Assembly: GCA_021442155.1 (NCBI GenBank)
Contig: CM038222.1
Coordinates: 56,988,266 to 57,052,265 of the forward strand
Direction: 5' to 3'
Source: Cymbidium sinense
Taxonomy: Eukaryota; Streptophyta; Magnoliopsida; Asparagales; Orchidaceae
Length of the DNA: 64,000 bases
Part shown: one piece after another, positions 61,834-64,000 of the stretch
Layout of the letters: each line of letters opens with the position of its first letter
How positions within the stretch are numbered: position 1 is the stretch's first letter
Translations under genes and position numbers: made by a program
Notes under the pieces: generated by a model
What the model was told of the DNA's origin: nothing
What the model saw: the letters and a program-made list of their open reading frames with translations, nothing else
Databases searched by the model: none

Positions 61834-61853
61834 TGTTCCCACAGACGGCCAAA
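61834..61853 (-). other. Primer binding site of element D
   Basis: The minus strand reads TTTGGCCGTCTGTGGGAAC. This matches the common gypsy primer site TTTGGCGCCGTCTGTGGGAA except for a 2-base loss, and lies directly inside the 5' LTR. Confidence 0.65.
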
Positions 61854-61854
61854 C

Positions 61855-62700
61855 CGCTATGCGTTAGAGAATTTTATTCTGCGAGATCTTCGTCAGTAGC
61901 CCAAAAAATTATCCAACACACAAGGGGATATGAACACGGGGTTACGCGTGAAAACCCGCATGGAAAACCACTGGCCTTGCCCATCAGAACTTTCACTATG
62001 TCAAAGATACAGGTCCTCTCGTTAGTCTGAGAAGAAGGAGTTTCTGGGCAAACAATATTCCGAGTGTAGAAAATACAATATCCAAACTCCAACCCAAGGA
62101 GAAGTTTCCAAAAGCGGCAGAACGGATCTTCCGGGAGCAACCTCTTGATCTTCGTGAGAAGAGCGAACTGGTCTTTCTAGTCCTCCTACATCGGCGAGCT
62201 CCCGATCTCGTGCACCACCGGTGGTGGCACGATGGTGATAGATCGTCAAGGCCAAGGTCAGGTGGTTCTCGAGCTCTCCGGTCTAATCGATTGGCTCTCC
62301 TCTAAGGTGAGAATGAGCTCATTTATAGATTTTGGGAGCGGCCTTGTAAATTGTGGAAAACTCCAACCACTCCCATCTGACGGCCCAAGCGATCCCCCGA
62401 CGACGGTGTATTTTGATGATCCGGTGTCTTAATGATGTCGAATTGGGTGATCTTGGATTCGTTGGATCTCGACAGCCGATCTAACTATAAATATGTCTTT
62501 GGTGACCATTTACAATCGGATCCATTTTCATGCCCCGATAGCTTGATCCGAGATTCGATTCTGACCGTTACGCCGATGTCATATGTTCGCCTCATCGGTG
62601 ACCGCTTGATCAGTAGCTTGAAATCTTGATTAGATCGAAGCATTTATGAAAATGCCTTGAGATTCGTGCTTGATCAGATTAATTTTCTGAGGATGTATCA
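61855..62700 (-). mobile_element. 5' LTR of element D
   Basis: The minus-strand LTR starts TGATACATCC at 62700 and ends next to the primer site near 61851. It contains a TATA-like ctataaatatg near 62483-62494 on the plus strand, and the equivalent tata at 53190-53200 in the other LTR. Confidence 0.85.
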
Positions 62701-62705
62701 AGTTC
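62701..62705. other. Target-site duplication of element D, right
   Basis: agttc directly after the LTR end gatgtatca. Pairs with 52559-52563. Confidence 0.8.
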
Positions 62706-62880
62706 TATTTAAAACTTTTAGATTTTGAATGGTATTTCAGAAAATTCATAATAATTGTAAATAATCTATTAAAATTTTATCATCAATACCTCATTAAATT
62801 ATTGGAACATTTATTTCTTATGATATTCATTTTAATTAGATGAGTTGTTTCATATCTTAAATAAGTTTCTATAATTTTTT
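62706..62880. other. Host DNA right of element D
   Basis: AT-rich, no gene. It continues the host sequence interrupted at 52563. Confidence 0.6.
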
Positions 62881-64000
62881 ATAATAAAATAATTATAATT
62901 ATAATTGAGGCCTTATTTGAGTCAGCGGTGGCGATGTAATTTGCACTGCATTATAGTACCTTAATATTATTTAAATCTATGACAAAAAAAACTACGTTTT
63001 TCAACATGACTATATGTGAAGATAGTTAAAAAGCTGTAGATTGATTTTTATAAAATAAGAAAAAATTGCATATATCAATTGCAACTTCTTCAAATAACTT
63101 TTTTCTATAACACATTCATTATTATTATTATTATTTATACAACTGGAGTTATCCCAAACAGACCCAAGTTTTGAAACAGATAAATTTCAACTTTTCTTAT
63201 GATGAGATTTTTAAATCAAATGAGAGTTTTAAAGATTTGATTTTGATAATAGAAATGAGTTATAATAGAAATTTCCTGCTGAAATTATATCAAAATATTC
63301 GGCTAATAATTTTTGGTTCACAAATTAAATGAAGATATAAATATTTTAAACCAGTCATTTATAAAATATTAGTTTGTGCGCCAAAAAAATATTAATAAAA
63401 TAATTTGGTATATTTTTAATTTGCTATTAAAATTATACCAAATTAAATTTTAATTGAATGTATAAATATTTGTAAAGTGATATTCTTTAGAAGCAGAATT
63501 GTGAATATGTTGCTGTGAATTATATCTAGAGGTATTAAATATTATGTTTATTTCTACCTGTTCATCTCTGCATTCCTTCTTTATTTTATTTTATTTTAAA
63601 ATATTTGATTCATTTTTTATGACAAATTCACATACTATGCATTCTCTAAATACTTTAATCTGTGAGGATTTTCCTCTATTTATAGATTCAAATCAATTCC
63701 TAAACTTTACTTAGTCCATTATATGAATTTTATCCGTACATAAAAGAGAATTTAAATAAATAACTCTTCGAATTATGTTACAATTAGAATGCGACAATAA
63801 GTTATTATGATATTTATCTTGAACTAAGTTGAAAATTATAACTTATGTCACGAAGACTATACACGACTAAAATTTTATGGCCCACAAATTAAATGAATAT
63901 ATAAATGTTCATTTAATATTATTTTAATGAGATTAAATTAATGAACATATAAATGCACAATAATGTACATTTATATGTTCATTTAATTTGTAGGCAAAAA
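62881..64000 (+). repeat. Right copy of long direct repeat (host DNA)
   Basis: Direct copy of 1-812 with substitutions and small indels, plus a unique 370-bp segment (63391-63760). It contains the two short inverted-repeat elements (63308-63390 and 63873 to the edge). It continues past the window. Confidence 0.85.
63402..63444. repeat. AT-rich perfect-type hairpin
   Basis: aatttggtatatttttaat and, five bases later, attaaaattataccaaatt form a 19-bp stem with one mismatch. A half copy (ataacttggtataatttt) follows the second short element at about 818-835. Confidence 0.6.

Larger units (their letters stand above)
52564..62700 (-). mobile_element. Tat-type Ty3/gypsy retrotransposon D, minus strand
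   Basis: A 10.1-kb element with LTRs 61855-62700 (5') and 52564-53386 (3'), flanked on both sides by agttc (52559-52563 and 62701-62705), a perfect 5-bp target duplication. On the minus strand: primer site, gag, protease, RT, RNase H, second RNase H, integrase; then, on the opposite strand, an accessory gene remnant; then the 3' LTR. It is unlike the A/B/C family in LTR, primer site and codon composition (more GC). Coding frames are broken by many 1-6-base indels. Confidence 0.85.

Noticed and set aside
61154..61852. 232-codon minus-strand ORF as a complete Gag
   Set aside because: Only the part around 61285-61375 matches Gag; its N-terminus starts inside the primer site region, and the downstream Gag core is in another frame.

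Overview
This is nuclear DNA of a flowering plant. It is AT-rich, with one intron-containing plant gene (a CASP-like membrane protein) buried in nested transposable elements. No rRNA, tRNA, CRISPR or bacterial-type gene is visible. The species cannot be named from the sequence alone.

Host DNA survives in three pieces: 1-5405, 51720-52563 and 62706-64000. The first holds a small hAT-like element with an 8-bp target duplication (965-1460), two short inverted-repeat elements, and the CASP-like gene on the minus strand (1843-2790, three exons). The stretch 1-812 recurs in direct orientation at about 62881-64000. Removing the large insertions puts those two copies roughly 6.4 kb apart, so the locus probably carries an old local tandem duplication whose second half lies beyond the window.

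The first insertion complex (5406-51719) consists of large Ty3/gypsy elements of the Ogre/Tat type: LTRs of about 4 kb, a tRNA-Arg primer site, a second RNase H domain, an extra leader ORF and a long repeat-rich 3' untranslated region. Plus-strand LTRs lie at 5406-9984, 33962-37740 and 47757-51719. They bracket two plus-strand internal regions: B (about 30190-33961, nearly all of gag-pol deleted) and C (37741-47756, gag-pol present but broken). The middle LTR is shared, giving LTR-B-LTR-C-LTR. Element A, of the same family, lies in the opposite orientation at 9985-30181, between the 5' LTR of B and its interior. Most of the 3' LTR of A and the last bases of the B LTR were lost at the junction near 9984. 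A hAT DNA transposon (about 24070-28860, transposase on the minus strand) sits inside the 5' LTR of A. The inferred order is B/C, then A into B, then hAT into A.

The second insertion, element D (52564-62700, minus strand), is a different Tat-type element with LTRs of about 0.83 kb and a 5-bp target duplication (agttc). Its gag-pol is frameshifted but recognisable. Between pol and the 3' LTR it carries a plus-strand (antisense) gene remnant with its own TATA-like motif, resembling the accessory antisense ORFs of Tat elements, together with two minisatellite arrays.

No element in the window appears able to move by itself: A has lost integrase catalytic aspartates, C has a deletion in its reverse transcriptase active-site motif and a 74-bp duplication in integrase, B lacks gag-pol, D is frameshifted, and the hAT lacks a recognisable C-terminal dimerisation region.
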